A DNA stretch of 64,000 bases, taken from contig MOYA01000001.1 in assembly GCA_001899315.1 (NCBI GenBank), positions 3,080,251-3,144,250 of the forward strand, read 5' to 3'. Source of the stretch: Candidatus Obscuribacter phosphatis (GTDB lineage Bacteria; Cyanobacteriota; Vampirovibrionia; Obscuribacterales; Obscuribacteraceae). Position numbers and translations under genes: made by a program. The notes under the pieces are model-generated. The model made no database searches. It was not told the DNA's origin and saw only the letters and a program-made list of their open reading frames with translations. Shown piece after piece: positions 52,870 through 61,903 of this stretch. Each line of letters begins with the position of its first letter. The stretch's first letter is position 1.

Positions 52870-54150
52870 CTACAAGTAACGCTCGGCAAGCCTCTTGCCT
52901 TCCGGCGACAAACGCCGATAAAGAGAATTTTTCAATGACTCTAGGTCGAGTCCGCAACTAGCTCTGGCAGAATCTTTAGAGGCGCGACTGAGCATCCAAA
53001 GTCCATGCTCAATCAGCATTTCATCAGTCTCGGCTAGCAAATATTGGCGCAGAGTATTGATCACTAAAGCAAGCGAGGCCGCTCCAAGGGCAAGCTGATT
53101 GCCGATCACCACCAAGGCATTACGCCTCATGCCACGCAGTTTGGGGCGCCGCAGCGGTGAGCTGAGAAAGCGCTGATGAAACTCGTCCTGATCTTTGATG
53201 GCAAACAAAGCAAAGAGGTCAAGATAATGTCCAACACCGGCTTCAGGACGAAACTCAGGCCATATCGCCTGCTTCTTCTCTTTCTGCAAACGGCTATTGT
53301 AAGGGCAGACCTCTTGGCAGATGTCGCAACCGAAGACCCAGTCACCTAGCTTATCTCGCAAAGATAGTTCGATGCCGCCCTTATTTTCAATTGTCAAAAA
53401 AGAAAGACATGCGCGGGCATCAACTAAATAAGTCTTAGCATCAACGGTCATATTGACACCATAAGCAGTATCACCCTCTCTCTCTAGCGCAGGCAAAGCA
53501 GAACCGGCAAGAGACAACTCTTTGATTGCGCCGGTCGGACAAGTGACGCCGCAACGAAAGCAGGCGCCGCAGGTGCCGACACAAGGTTCATCTGCCGGTA
53601 ATTCAAGATCTAAAAACAGCTCACCGATAAGATTGTATGAGCCACCAAGCTGAGGCAAAATAACCAGTGTATTCTTGCCGACAAAGCCCAGACCATGTCT
53701 TTCGGCAAAAGCCTGTTCAAAATAGGCGGCATCATCAGCGACTGTGCGAAAGGCTACTTTGCGTCCGCACTCTTTCTCGATAAAGGCATGTAGTTCTTTC
53801 AGCTTGGCGCGCATGACCACGTGATAGTCGCGACCTACTGCATAACCGGCTACCCGCCCATAAACAGTCTTGTCATTTGCAGGCGGCGGCGGCGGGCTGT
53901 TGTAATAGCCGACCGAAACAGTCAAGACAGTGCGCGCCTGCTCAAATGTGCGTTGCGGAAGGAAGCGCCGCTCGGGCTCACGGGCTAAATAATCCATCGA
54001 GGCGGCATAACCGTTGGCAAGGAAAGCTTTATAGGTAGCCTGTTTAGCCGCAGAAAGAGGCTCAATCGAAGCAAAAACAAGCCGGTTAAAACCCAGGGAA
54101 AGCCCGGTTTCGATTATGCGTTCTTTGAGGGAAACTGGATTTATACTCAA
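52870..54150 (-). CDS. queG: Epoxyqueuosine reductase QueG
   Basis: QueG reduces epoxyqueuosine to queuosine in tRNA using cobalamin and two 4Fe-4S clusters. The 426-residue protein has the cluster motifs CVGTCGACFRCGVTCPTGAI and CDICQEVCPYN, and the N-terminal cobalamin-binding part. The start is TTG 54150 with AAGG about ten bases upstream. A second queuosine gene, queA, lies at 55182 on the other strand. The C-terminus has HEAT-like repeats with a known role in tRNA contact. Confidence 0.96.
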   Translation of the reverse strand: MSINPVSLKERIIETGLSLGFNRLVFASIEPLSAAKQATYKAFLANGYAASMDYLAREPERRFLPQRTFEQARTVLTVSVGYYNSPPPPPANDKTVYGRVAGYAVGRDYHVVMRAKLKELHAFIEKECGRKVAFRTVADDAAYFEQAFAERHGLGFVGKNTLVILPQLGGSYNLIGELFLDLELPADEPCVGTCGACFRCGVTCPTGAIKELSLAGSALPALEREGDTAYGVNMTVDAKTYLVDARACLSFLTIENKGGIELSLRDKLGDWVFGCDICQEVCPYNSRLQKEKKQAIWPEFRPEAGVGHYLDLFALFAIKDQDEFHQRFLSSPLRRPKLRGMRRNALVVIGNQLALGAASLALVINTLRQYLLAETDEMLIEHGLWMLSRASKDSARASCGLDLESLKNSLYRRLSPEGKRLAERYL

Positions 54151-54202
54151 AACCGACTGGCACCTTTAAAATCACACTGTTCTAAGAAAACAAAGCCATT
54201 CT

Positions 54203-55201
54203 ATGGTAACAAAGATGACAAGAAAGACCCTAATCAAACTTATTGAAACAGTATTTGGCTGCTTTATCTTGAGGTCTGGCTTGAGCTCTGGTTTAAATTT
54301 TGCCTTGAGTTCTGGTTTAGATTTTGCCTCGTGTTCTATTTTAGCCCTGCTCTTGGTCTCTGGCGTGACCGCCTTGCCTGTGGCAGCAAAAGCCTATATA
54401 GCCAATCGCCAAGAAATGACCGAGCAAGCCGACCTGATTGTCTTGGGGCAGATAGACAAAGTTAGGGCATGCAATGAGACAGGTCGCCCATTCAACTATA
54501 GTGAAGAGGCTCAAGCCAGAGTAATCAAAACAATCAAGGGCAGCTGCCCGCCAGATATTAAAATACTAGGCGGCGAGAACTTTATCTGCGCTCGCTTCCA
54601 TATTGAAAGCGGCAAAGCCATTCTCTTTCTAAAGAAGACCGAAGGCGGCTATAGAGGCGCAAACTGGCATCTCTCGGCAATGCCAGTAATAAAAGTCAAA
54701 GATGAAGAAATGGTGCACATGGCTGACAATGCCTATGACCGCAGCACCGACAAGACCCTTAAGCTGAACGAAGCTATGAAAATAATCAAAGAAGATCTGG
54801 AGAAAGCAAGTTTACTGGCACAGAGCCCCCCTTACATAAAGACACTTTTTAGTGCCCAGGCAATGTATAGCAGCGCCACAGGCGAGAGCGGCGCGATGAG
54901 CAAAGAATATGAAGCCTATAGAAAGCTAGTCGAAGAGAAGAGCAAAGACAGTGTCGGCTCCACTAAATATCTCAATCTGCTGCTTGCTTACGGCACAGCC
55001 CCGGCGAAACTTTATGCCGTATCGGCGCTTGCCCGCAGCGAACCGACAAAGGCTAAAGACTTATTGAAAGAGTGGCGCAATTCTAAAGAAACAGTGCAGT
55101 ATCTAAGCGGTTGTAAAGGAACCTCCGAAAGCCTTGGTACAATAGCCGAGGCGTTCCTAGCAAAAGGCAGGTATCTAGATTTTGAACTGGGTCAAAAGTG
55201 A
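54203..55201 (+). CDS. Exported protein of unknown function
   Basis: I do not recognise this 332-residue protein. The N-terminal ~60 residues are hydrophobic with a tandem repeat (LSSGLNFALSSGLDFA), followed by an export-like segment ending near AKA. The mature part is mixed alpha/beta with an N-terminal beta-rich unit (QADLIVLGQIDKVRACNETG) and a helical C-terminal half. The gene lies between queG and queA, whose start overlaps its end by 20 bp, so cotranscription with queA is likely. No enzyme motif is visible. Confidence 0.65.
   Translation: MVTKMTRKTLIKLIETVFGCFILRSGLSSGLNFALSSGLDFASCSILALLLVSGVTALPVAAKAYIANRQEMTEQADLIVLGQIDKVRACNETGRPFNYSEEAQARVIKTIKGSCPPDIKILGGENFICARFHIESGKAILFLKKTEGGYRGANWHLSAMPVIKVKDEEMVHMADNAYDRSTDKTLKLNEAMKIIKEDLEKASLLAQSPPYIKTLFSAQAMYSSATGESGAMSKEYEAYRKLVEEKSKDSVGSTKYLNLLLAYGTAPAKLYAVSALARSEPTKAKDLLKEWRNSKETVQYLSGCKGTSESLGTIAEAFLAKGRYLDFELGQK
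54281..54328 (+). repeat. 24-bp tandem repeat in the signal region
   Basis: TTGAGCTCTGGTTTAAATTTTGCC and TTGAGTTCTGGTTTAGATTTTGCC, beginning at 54281 and 54305, are tandem copies that differ at two bases. They encode LSSGLNFA and LSSGLDFA. A third degenerate copy follows at 54329-54346. The duplication lengthens the hydrophobic N-terminus of the exported protein. Confidence 0.8.
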
Positions 55202-56285
55202 CGGCAAACAAGAAAAACTTGAGCTGGCAGATTTTGAATATGATCTGCCGCTCGAACTGATAGCTCAAAAACCGCTGGAAAAGAAAGACCATTCCAGGCT
55301 CTTCCATCTTGATAGAAGTTCGCAAAGTTTTGCACATAGAAGCTTTTATGAGCTACCGGAGATCTTGAAGAAAGGTGATCTTTTGGTGGTGAACGACACC
55401 CGGGTCTTGCCATCACGCTTGGTGGCAAAGCGCGCCTCGGGCGGCACAATCAAGATCTTGCTTTTGAAGCCTCTATCAACCAATGTTTCTATTTGGGAAA
55501 GCATGGTGACGCCAATCAAGCGGCTAAAGCCGGGCGAAGAACTAATGGTGACAAAAGACGACGGCAGCCAATGCCAGATCAAAGTACACGACATCGTCAC
55601 CGGTCCCGATGGCTTTAAGCGCCTACTCGTCGACCTCGGCGAAAAGGCGGCGGTTTATGATCTGCTCAGCAAAGTTGGCTTTGCACCTTTGCCTCCTTAT
55701 ATTCAGCGAGACTATCAGACAAGCGAGCACCGCTCCCAAGATTTACTTTTATACCAAACCATGTTCGCCACCGCCCCCGGTGCAGTAGCCGCCCCCACCG
55801 CCGGACTTCATTTTACCCCGGCGGTAATCGAAGCTCTCAAAGAGAAGGGAGTAGAAACGGTTAGACTGACTCTGCATGTGGGTGCCGGCACATTTAAGCC
55901 GATAGAAGAGTCGGTGGAAGACCATACAATAGAAGAAGAACTTTATACTATCTGTGAAGAAACAGCTGCCGCTGTCAACAAGGCAAAAGAAGAAGGACGG
56001 CGAGTAATAGCGGTCGGTACCACCTCGCTAAGAGCCCTAGAGAGCGCCGTAGTGAACGGCAAGCTGCAAGCCAGAGAGAATGCCTCCACCAGCTTATATG
56101 TAAAGCCGGGCTATGAGTTTGCCGTCATAGACGGCATGATCACTAACTTCCATCTTTCGAAAAGCAGCCTTTTGGTTTTGGTAGCCGCCCTCACCGGTCG
56201 CGACCTGATTATGAAAGCCTATCAAGAAGCAATCAAAGAGCGCTATCGCTTTTATAGCTATGGCGATGCCATGCTGATTTTATAG
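55182..56285 (+). CDS. queA: S-adenosylmethionine:tRNA ribosyltransferase-isomerase QueA
   Basis: QueA attaches a ribose-derived ring to preQ1 in tRNA, giving epoxyqueuosine, the substrate of QueG. The 367-residue protein has DLLVVNDTRVLPSRL, APGAVAAPTAGLHFT and LHVGAGTFKPIE, all family signatures. The frame starts at TTG 55182, overlapping the upstream gene by 20 bp, with AGGCAGG upstream. Length is normal. Both late queuosine enzymes are therefore in this window, on opposite strands. Confidence 0.96.
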   Translation: MNWVKSDGKQEKLELADFEYDLPLELIAQKPLEKKDHSRLFHLDRSSQSFAHRSFYELPEILKKGDLLVVNDTRVLPSRLVAKRASGGTIKILLLKPLSTNVSIWESMVTPIKRLKPGEELMVTKDDGSQCQIKVHDIVTGPDGFKRLLVDLGEKAAVYDLLSKVGFAPLPPYIQRDYQTSEHRSQDLLLYQTMFATAPGAVAAPTAGLHFTPAVIEALKEKGVETVRLTLHVGAGTFKPIEESVEDHTIEEELYTICEETAAAVNKAKEEGRRVIAVGTTSLRALESAVVNGKLQARENASTSLYVKPGYEFAVIDGMITNFHLSKSSLLVLVAALTGRDLIMKAYQEAIKERYRFYSYGDAMLIL

Positions 56286-56301
56286 AAGCAGAAAATGTGA
56301 T

Positions 56302-56313
56302 ACCGCTAGCGGT
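56302..56313. other. 12-bp palindrome between queA and GGDEF gene stops
   Basis: ACCGCTAGCGGT is a perfect 12-bp palindrome in the 36-bp gap between the convergent queA and GGDEF stops. It could act as a weak terminator hairpin for both, but no T run follows. Confidence 0.5.
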
Positions 56314-56321
56314 GCACTTTC

Positions 56322-57062
56322 TTAAGCCTCGGGTGCAAAGGCAAAACCATTGCCGCCTCTAGACTGCACAAATTCGCAAGCCAGATCGGCACGAGCAATT
56401 AGTTCGCGGGGGTCATCACCATGACCGGGGAAGTAGGCCACACCAAAACTAAGTGTCACCGGCAGCTTGTGCCAGTTATGCCGCAGGTCTAGCTCTTCAA
56501 AGCGCTTGCGCAGACGATCAGCCAAAACAGTGGCACCGCGACCGGGTGTTTCAGGCAAAACCAAAATATAGCGGTCGTCGGCAAGGCGTCCGCACATGTC
56601 TACATCAGATCGTATACCGGCAAGCAAAAATTCAATTACCGAAAAGACAACAGTATCGGCGGCGAGATTACCAAAGCCCAATTCAATCTTGTCAAAACCA
56701 TCAACGCCGACCATAACCACCGAAGTGGGGCGGTTGTATCGCTTGGACCGCTTTACTTCCCTGGTTAGTTTGCGAAAGAGATAGCGGAAGTTATAACAAC
56801 CGGGCAAACCATCATAGAAAGCAATGAGGTCGAGGTCATCGGAAGTGAGGGTGATTTCTTCATCGCCCTCCCGCACATGCGAGAAAATGTCGCCGGCTTG
56901 CCTTTCGCCGGGGGCATTAGCCTGCTCTAGGGCTTTGACTTTGCCGTCACTCCAGACCTGGTTTCTTACATTAGAGAGCTGTCTATGGAAAACACCGTCC
57001 CGGATAAAGGTCCGGTCCGGCATATTATTCTTTTTGGGCTGTTCCGAATTGAATAAGTTCAT
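56322..57062 (-). CDS. Degenerate GGDEF-domain protein 2
   Basis: This 246-residue protein has an N-terminal linker and a GGDEF domain (about residues 80-240). The signature loop reads GRLADDRYI, with ADDRY in place of GGDEF, so diguanylate cyclase activity is unlikely. The segment HNWHKLPVTLSFGVAYFPGH is shared with GGDEF protein 1 (HNWHNLKVSTSVGVAAFPSH), so they are paralogs. It may bind nucleotides or other proteins as a receptor. The ATG at 57062 gives the start. It is convergent with queA. Confidence 0.82.
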   Translation of the reverse strand: MNLFNSEQPKKNNMPDRTFIRDGVFHRQLSNVRNQVWSDGKVKALEQANAPGERQAGDIFSHVREGDEEITLTSDDLDLIAFYDGLPGCYNFRYLFRKLTREVKRSKRYNRPTSVVMVGVDGFDKIELGFGNLAADTVVFSVIEFLLAGIRSDVDMCGRLADDRYILVLPETPGRGATVLADRLRKRFEELDLRHNWHKLPVTLSFGVAYFPGHGDDPRELIARADLACEFVQSRGGNGFAFAPEA

Positions 57063-57134
57063 CGCTTTAGTTTACAGGTTCCAGATCCCTTAATACCCGC
57101 TTTTCGCCATGATTATCCTCTTGTCAATGCAAAA

Positions 57135-58472
57135 TTAAAGGGAGGATGGCTCAAGCAAGAAAAGTCGCACCATATTCAGTGCTTCATTGGCAGTGCGGTA
57201 GCGCACCTCCGAACGGTTGATACGAGAGCCCAATAACAGCTTTCGCACAAACGACAAAGGTTCTTTGCCTGGGCTGACAGCGGCCACCAGCGCCACATAA
57301 ACCAAGCCTACGGGCTTATCTTCGCTGCCACCCCCGGGTCCGGCGATACCGGTGACGGCCAGAGCCAAATCGCTTTCGGTGGCGGTCAAAATGCCTTTAG
57401 CCATGGACACAGCCACTTCTTCACTGACAGCCCCGTATTTATTTATTAGATGCTCGTCGACACCTAAAAATTTCTCTTTTGCCTCATTGCTGTAAGCCAC
57501 CACAGCCGAATGCATAAAACGCGAGCTGCCGGGCAGATCGGTCAGCCTCTCGGTTATCAGACCGCCGGTGCAACTCTCGGCCAGACTGATGGTCTTGCCG
57601 CTCGACACCAATAAATTGGCCACAACAGACTCTAATGTATCGTCGTCTTCGCCATATAGGGTAACGCCCGAGCCACGCCTGATCTCGTCAATGACCGGCT
57701 GGGCAGACAGGCGCGCCTCTTCGCGGGTGGCGGCTTTAGCCGAAACACGCAGGCGGCACTCCCAACGACCGGCATAGGGCGCCACGGTCGGATTAGACAA
57801 TTCAAGTAGATGGGAAAACTTTTCAGCCAGGGCCGATTCGCCAATGCCTATGTGCTTAAGCTCTTTCGACCAAATTGTGCCGGCTGGATAATGCTTGGCC
57901 AAATAAGGTCCGGCCGTCTCACTCCACATAGCTTTTAATTCACCGGGCACCCCGGGAAAAGTGAGGATTACCCGGTGTGGCGCATCGACCGAATCTTGAG
58001 CAACATAGTCGCTTTCTATTGCGGCTTTCTGCAGAGCCTCTTTGCTGAGACCCCAAATAATGCCGGGAGCCGAACCCACCGGATTGGGCAAAATATCTGC
58101 GCCTTGGGGGCGCATGGCTTGCTTGCGATTGCTGGGAGGCATGACCAGATTGCGACTGCGAAATAGCTCTTCTATAAAGGCTAGAGTTTCGGGATCGATA
58201 ACCATAGGACTATCGAAAACAGCGGCGATGCACTCGGTGGTTAGGTCATCGGCGGTTGGTCCTAAACCACCCGAAGTGATGACGATGTCGGAACGCTCTA
58301 AAGCCTGGCGCAGAGCACTCTTGATGCGCTCGGGGTTATCGCCGACCGTAACCCGGTAATAGCAATCGATGCCTAGAACAGCCAGTTCGCGCGCCAAAAA
58401 TTGTGAGTTAGTATCAAGTACATCACCGAGCAAAAGCTCGGTGCCAACGCACAATATTTCAGCTATTGCCAC
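57135..58472 (-). CDS. cinA: Competence/damage-inducible protein CinA
   Basis: This 445-residue protein has both CinA domains: the N-terminal molybdopterin-binding-like fold (GTELLLGD, SGGLGPTADDLTTE) and the C-terminal nicotinamide-nucleotide amidase-type domain (SLAESCTGGLI, VTGIAGPGGG). The full-length form may have ADP-ribose pyrophosphatase and NMN deamidase roles. It is on the minus strand, 13 bp after a small membrane protein gene. Confidence 0.95.
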   Translation of the reverse strand: MAIAEILCVGTELLLGDVLDTNSQFLARELAVLGIDCYYRVTVGDNPERIKSALRQALERSDIVITSGGLGPTADDLTTECIAAVFDSPMVIDPETLAFIEELFRSRNLVMPPSNRKQAMRPQGADILPNPVGSAPGIIWGLSKEALQKAAIESDYVAQDSVDAPHRVILTFPGVPGELKAMWSETAGPYLAKHYPAGTIWSKELKHIGIGESALAEKFSHLLELSNPTVAPYAGRWECRLRVSAKAATREEARLSAQPVIDEIRRGSGVTLYGEDDDTLESVVANLLVSSGKTISLAESCTGGLITERLTDLPGSSRFMHSAVVAYSNEAKEKFLGVDEHLINKYGAVSEEVAVSMAKGILTATESDLALAVTGIAGPGGGSEDKPVGLVYVALVAAVSPGKEPLSFVRKLLLGSRINRSEVRYRTANEALNMVRLFLLEPSSL

Positions 58473-58484
58473 TGTCTAGACCTG

Positions 58485-58640
58485 TTAATGGTGACCGCCG
58501 GCAGCCACTGTCGGCTCCGGTGCATCTACTTTATAGTTAAAACAAGCCCAAACGCCTAGGGCTAGAACGCTAGAGGCGAAACAAGCAAAGAAGAAAATCA
58601 GCCAGCCTTTAGCAGGATCGTTATGATGACCGTCGCTCAT
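58485..58640 (-). CDS. Small single-pass membrane protein
   Basis: This 51-residue protein has one membrane helix (GWLIFFFACFASSVLALGVW), a short His-containing N-terminus (MSDGHHNDP) and a His-ending tail (AAGGHH). The start at 58640 has AAGGAG seven bases upstream and is strongly supported. I cannot name it; such His-rich ends could bind metal, but this is speculative. It is between cinA and a membrane-anchored protein on the same strand. Confidence 0.75.
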   Translation of the reverse strand: MSDGHHNDPAKGWLIFFFACFASSVLALGVWACFNYKVDAPEPTVAAGGHH

Positions 58641-58780
58641 TAGGAACTCCTTAGAAATCGATTTATACAAGCGCTCGTTTCAGTATAAACTCTTGGCTAG
58701 CCCAAGACGGTCTATCGTTCAGATAAACTAACTCCAAGACCGACGACCGGGCAGTCAAGAGAGCCTCACCCGCTCTGGCT

Positions 58781-59404
58781 TTATTCTAAATTTTCGGGAA
58801 AGATGCGACGCAAGGCTTCTAAATCGACGGTCTTGCCCGCAGGCACAGTGGTCTGCAATATATAGCGATGCTTAGAGCCGACCATTGAGCCGATAAAGCC
58901 TTCATAGTCTTTATCATCAGCCCCTCTAATCGTCACCAGCTTATAGCGACACTTGGCATTACCCACGGCAAAAGAATCTCGACTCTTAACCGTGGAAAGT
59001 CGCCCCATATTGAGATCTTTAGCCGATCCAACAATAAAGTTATCGCTGAAAATATCGAGCAAAAGGTCACCGGCCGACTCTTTCGAGTCATCAACTTGAG
59101 AGCCGGCAGCTTTGCCCCCCGTCAATAAGAGCGCCTCTCTAAACAAAAGGCTTTGCTGACCGACATCCTTATTTTCAAAGAGACAAAGAGTGGCATTCTT
59201 AGAAGCCGTTGCCAGATAGGGCTTACCCAAAGACTGTGTCGAAAAAGGAAATGTGGCAACAGCCCGGGCAATTTCTTGCGGGTCAATCATGCGCCTGCCC
59301 CTCTCACCAAGCGACTGCACTAGCTTAACGCCGCCGAAACCGCCCAGCAAAAGCCCGAAAAGCGCAAAGAGAGCTAGTGATATTAGGGCAGGTTTAGAAC
59401 TCAT
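58781..59404 (-). CDS. Membrane-anchored protein of unknown function
   Basis: This 207-residue protein has one N-terminal membrane helix (about residues 5-28) and a mixed alpha/beta extracytoplasmic domain. No recognised domain or metal motif is present. Its ATG overlaps the folD stop by 4 bp (ATGA), so it is translationally coupled to folD, although a functional link is not evident. It is 140 bp upstream of the small membrane protein gene. Confidence 0.7.
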   Translation of the reverse strand: MSSKPALISLALFALFGLLLGGFGGVKLVQSLGERGRRMIDPQEIARAVATFPFSTQSLGKPYLATASKNATLCLFENKDVGQQSLLFREALLLTGGKAAGSQVDDSKESAGDLLLDIFSDNFIVGSAKDLNMGRLSTVKSRDSFAVGNAKCRYKLVTIRGADDKDYEGFIGSMVGSKHRYILQTTVPAGKTVDLEALRRIFPENLE

Positions 59405-60324
59405 CGTCTCTTATAAGAAGTGAATGTATTGGAGAGCAGCATTGCCACAGTCATTGGCCCGACACCACCCGGCACCGGAGTAGCCTTTGAGGCCACCTCG
59501 ACAGCTTCATTGTAATCTACATCACCGACCAATTTGCCTTTGCCGTTCACTTCAATGCGATTGATGCCCACATCAATCACCACCGCTCCGGGCTTTATCC
59601 AATCACCCTTGATCATATTGGCGCGTCCGACGGCAGCGACAAGCACATCGGCACTACGACAGACAGCCGGCAAATCGCTTGTGCGGGAATGGCAAACAGT
59701 AACAGTGGCATCTTTAGCCAGGAGCATCAGGGCCACCGGCTTGCCCACCAAAGCCGAGCGTCCGACCACCACTGCGTGCTTGCCCTTGAGTTCCACACCT
59801 TCATAACGCAAAAGTTCCATTACACCAAGAGGTGTGCAAGGGAAAAGACCAGGCTCGCCGATAGCCAAACGTCCCTGGTTGACGGCGCTTAAACCATCCA
59901 CGTCTTTATCAGGGTCGATAAGCGAAAGCACTTCTCTGCTATCTATGTGCGCAGGCAAGGGCAGTTGCACCAAAATGCCGTCCACCGCTTCATCTTCATT
60001 TAGGCGGCGCACCAAATTCTGCACTTCCAATTGGCTGACATCGGCGGCAAGTCTGTGATGAAAACTGACTATGCCCACTTCTTCGCAAGAGGCAATCTTG
60101 TTTTTGACATAGGTTTGCGAAGCCGGATCATCGCCCACCAAAATCACTGCCAGCCCAGGTCGACGCTTGCCGCCCGAACCATCAGCCTGACCTCCAACTT
60201 GAGCTTCAATCTCTTTCTTAAGCCTGTCTTTGACGGCTTGCGCCACGGCCTTGCCATCTATTTTCAATGCCGTACTTTTCACTTTATTGGTATCGCCTAT
60301 ACACTCAGTCATACTTTCCCCCAT
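59401..60324 (-). CDS. folD: Bifunctional methylenetetrahydrofolate dehydrogenase/cyclohydrolase
   Basis: FolD interconverts methylene- and formyl-tetrahydrofolate in one-carbon metabolism. The 307-residue protein has YVKNKIASCEEVGI with the active-site Tyr and Lys, QLPLPAHID, VVGRSALVGKP and PVPGGVGPMT. The N-terminus from 60324 is ~15 residues longer than usual; ATG 60312 is an alternative, and both have a G-rich ribosome site. It is coupled by 4 bp to the next gene. Confidence 0.95.
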   Translation of the reverse strand: MGESMTECIGDTNKVKSTALKIDGKAVAQAVKDRLKKEIEAQVGGQADGSGGKRRPGLAVILVGDDPASQTYVKNKIASCEEVGIVSFHHRLAADVSQLEVQNLVRRLNEDEAVDGILVQLPLPAHIDSREVLSLIDPDKDVDGLSAVNQGRLAIGEPGLFPCTPLGVMELLRYEGVELKGKHAVVVGRSALVGKPVALMLLAKDATVTVCHSRTSDLPAVCRSADVLVAAVGRANMIKGDWIKPGAVVIDVGINRIEVNGKGKLVGDVDYNEAVEVASKATPVPGGVGPMTVAMLLSNTFTSYKRR

Positions 60325-60360
60325 CGCTAGCCCCTCTTAATCACTTAAACCACCCGTAAA

Positions 60361-61422
60361 CTAACCGCCAAAATGCTGAAAACAATTTTTCATGTCGGCA
60401 AAACCGCCCAAACGTGAGCTAGGCTTGCCATTTTCATAAAAGCGCACCGCCTGCCGGGCCTCAGAAGCCTCAACCACCCTACCGATGGCGGTGAGGGGGA
60501 CGCTAGCAGGGGCGACCTCTCGCACTTTTTCAAATAAAGCCGGCGGCATTGTGCCGACAAGCTCATAATCTTCACCGCCATAAAAGGCAAAAGCCAATGG
60601 GTCGTGCTGCCATTGCCGACTGTACTGCCAAACCGCCTCCGAAACCGGCACGGCTTCCAAGTCAATGGCCATACCCACCGAACTGGCTCGGGCTATCTGC
60701 ACCAAGCAGTCACCCAAACCATCAGAAGAATCCATGAGCGAGCCTTGCCCCCTGGTGGCACTGACCACCGACCAGCCGGTTTCAAGCCGCGGTACGGGAC
60801 GAAAATGCCTAGAGAGCAGCTGACTGGAAGGCGTGCCCGGTCTAAAGAGCGAAAGAGGCAAGGAACCATAGCCCAGAGAGGGCGGAGGCTCGCCGCTCTG
60901 GGCCAGTTCAAAACCCTGTCGACTGATCAAACTAAGGGCGCATCCGCTGTCGCCGAAAGAACCGCTGACAAAGACCACATCGCCAGGGCGTGCACCGCTG
61001 CGCCGCATCACACCGGCACTGTGCAAGTCGCCCATGACTGTGACGGCGATCATAAATCTATCGCCGCGGGTCAAGTCACCACCGGCAATGCGAGTGCGAT
61101 AGCGGGCGGCACAGTCGGTAAAACCCAGATAAAACTGTCGCAACTCCGACTCGCCTATATAGACCGGCAGAGCCAGTGAAATCGTCATATAGCGAGGCAT
61201 ACCGCCCATGGCGGCAATGTCGCTCAAGTTAACGGCACAGGCTTTCCAGCCTAATGAGAGCAAATCGGTCCAGTCTAAGCGAAAATGCGTGCCCTCGATT
61301 AGATTATCGCTGCTGACCAGACCCCAGCCGGGCAAAACAGCACAATCGTCGCCGATAAAAGAACTTGCCGTCCATTCTTTGATGCGGGCGATTAATTTCT
61401 CTTCTCTTTCGCTCGATGACAT
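60361..61422 (-). CDS. thiL: Thiamine-monophosphate kinase
   Basis: ThiL phosphorylates thiamine monophosphate to the active diphosphate. The 353-residue protein has IGDDCAVLPG, ACAVNLSDIAAMGGMPRY, GGDLTRGDRF and DSSDGLGDCLV, all family signatures. The ATG at 61422 was chosen because the upstream frame to 61560 has no conserved sequence. The gene is divergent from yggT. Other thiamine genes are not in the window. Confidence 0.95.
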   Translation of the reverse strand: MSSSEREEKLIARIKEWTASSFIGDDCAVLPGWGLVSSDNLIEGTHFRLDWTDLLSLGWKACAVNLSDIAAMGGMPRYMTISLALPVYIGESELRQFYLGFTDCAARYRTRIAGGDLTRGDRFMIAVTVMGDLHSAGVMRRSGARPGDVVFVSGSFGDSGCALSLISRQGFELAQSGEPPPSLGYGSLPLSLFRPGTPSSQLLSRHFRPVPRLETGWSVVSATRGQGSLMDSSDGLGDCLVQIARASSVGMAIDLEAVPVSEAVWQYSRQWQHDPLAFAFYGGEDYELVGTMPPALFEKVREVAPASVPLTAIGRVVEASEARQAVRFYENGKPSSRLGGFADMKNCFQHFGG

Positions 61423-61553
61423 AGCAAAAGCATGACTAGACAGGTCTCGAAACTCAAGGGGAGAAAGTCGAATATCAACAAATGCTGCGAAAATGCTACA
61501 ATTTCCTGAGTACACATTGCGCTCAAAGCTTTGCTTTAAGGAACTATCGTGCG

Positions 61554-61808
61554 ATGGCAATAGTAGTCACAGTTCTTGACCTGGTCATAAATCTATTTTC
61601 GATGGCACTGTTGCTCTGGTGCCTGATTTCTTGGTTTCCCAATATAAACAGATACGACCAGCCCTGGCGCACCCTGGACATGATTGTCACACCGGTTATT
61701 TCGCCGATTCAAAAAGTGGTGCCGCCCATCGGCAATATCGATATTTCAGCCATGGTTCTCTTTGTCGCCATCGGCTTTACCCGCAATTTGCTGCATACAC
61801 TACTTTAA
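61554..61808 (+). CDS. YggT family membrane protein
   Basis: This 84-residue protein has two membrane helices and the YggT pattern SWFPNINRYDQP followed by PVISPIQKVVPPIG. The family is widespread and lies near cell division or osmotic genes in several bacteria. The start at 61554 follows AAGGAACT; the frame also runs back to 61482. It is separated by 131 bp from the divergent thiL. Confidence 0.88.
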   Translation: MAIVVTVLDLVINLFSMALLLWCLISWFPNINRYDQPWRTLDMIVTPVISPIQKVVPPIGNIDISAMVLFVAIGFTRNLLHTLL

Positions 61809-61903
61809 AATAATCTCGCACCCCAAACAGCCAAAAACAGGCGGCAAATGTGCCAAAATAGCCAGCCACGGTACAGTGCGCGGGGCTCTTCGAATTTTTG
61901 ACC

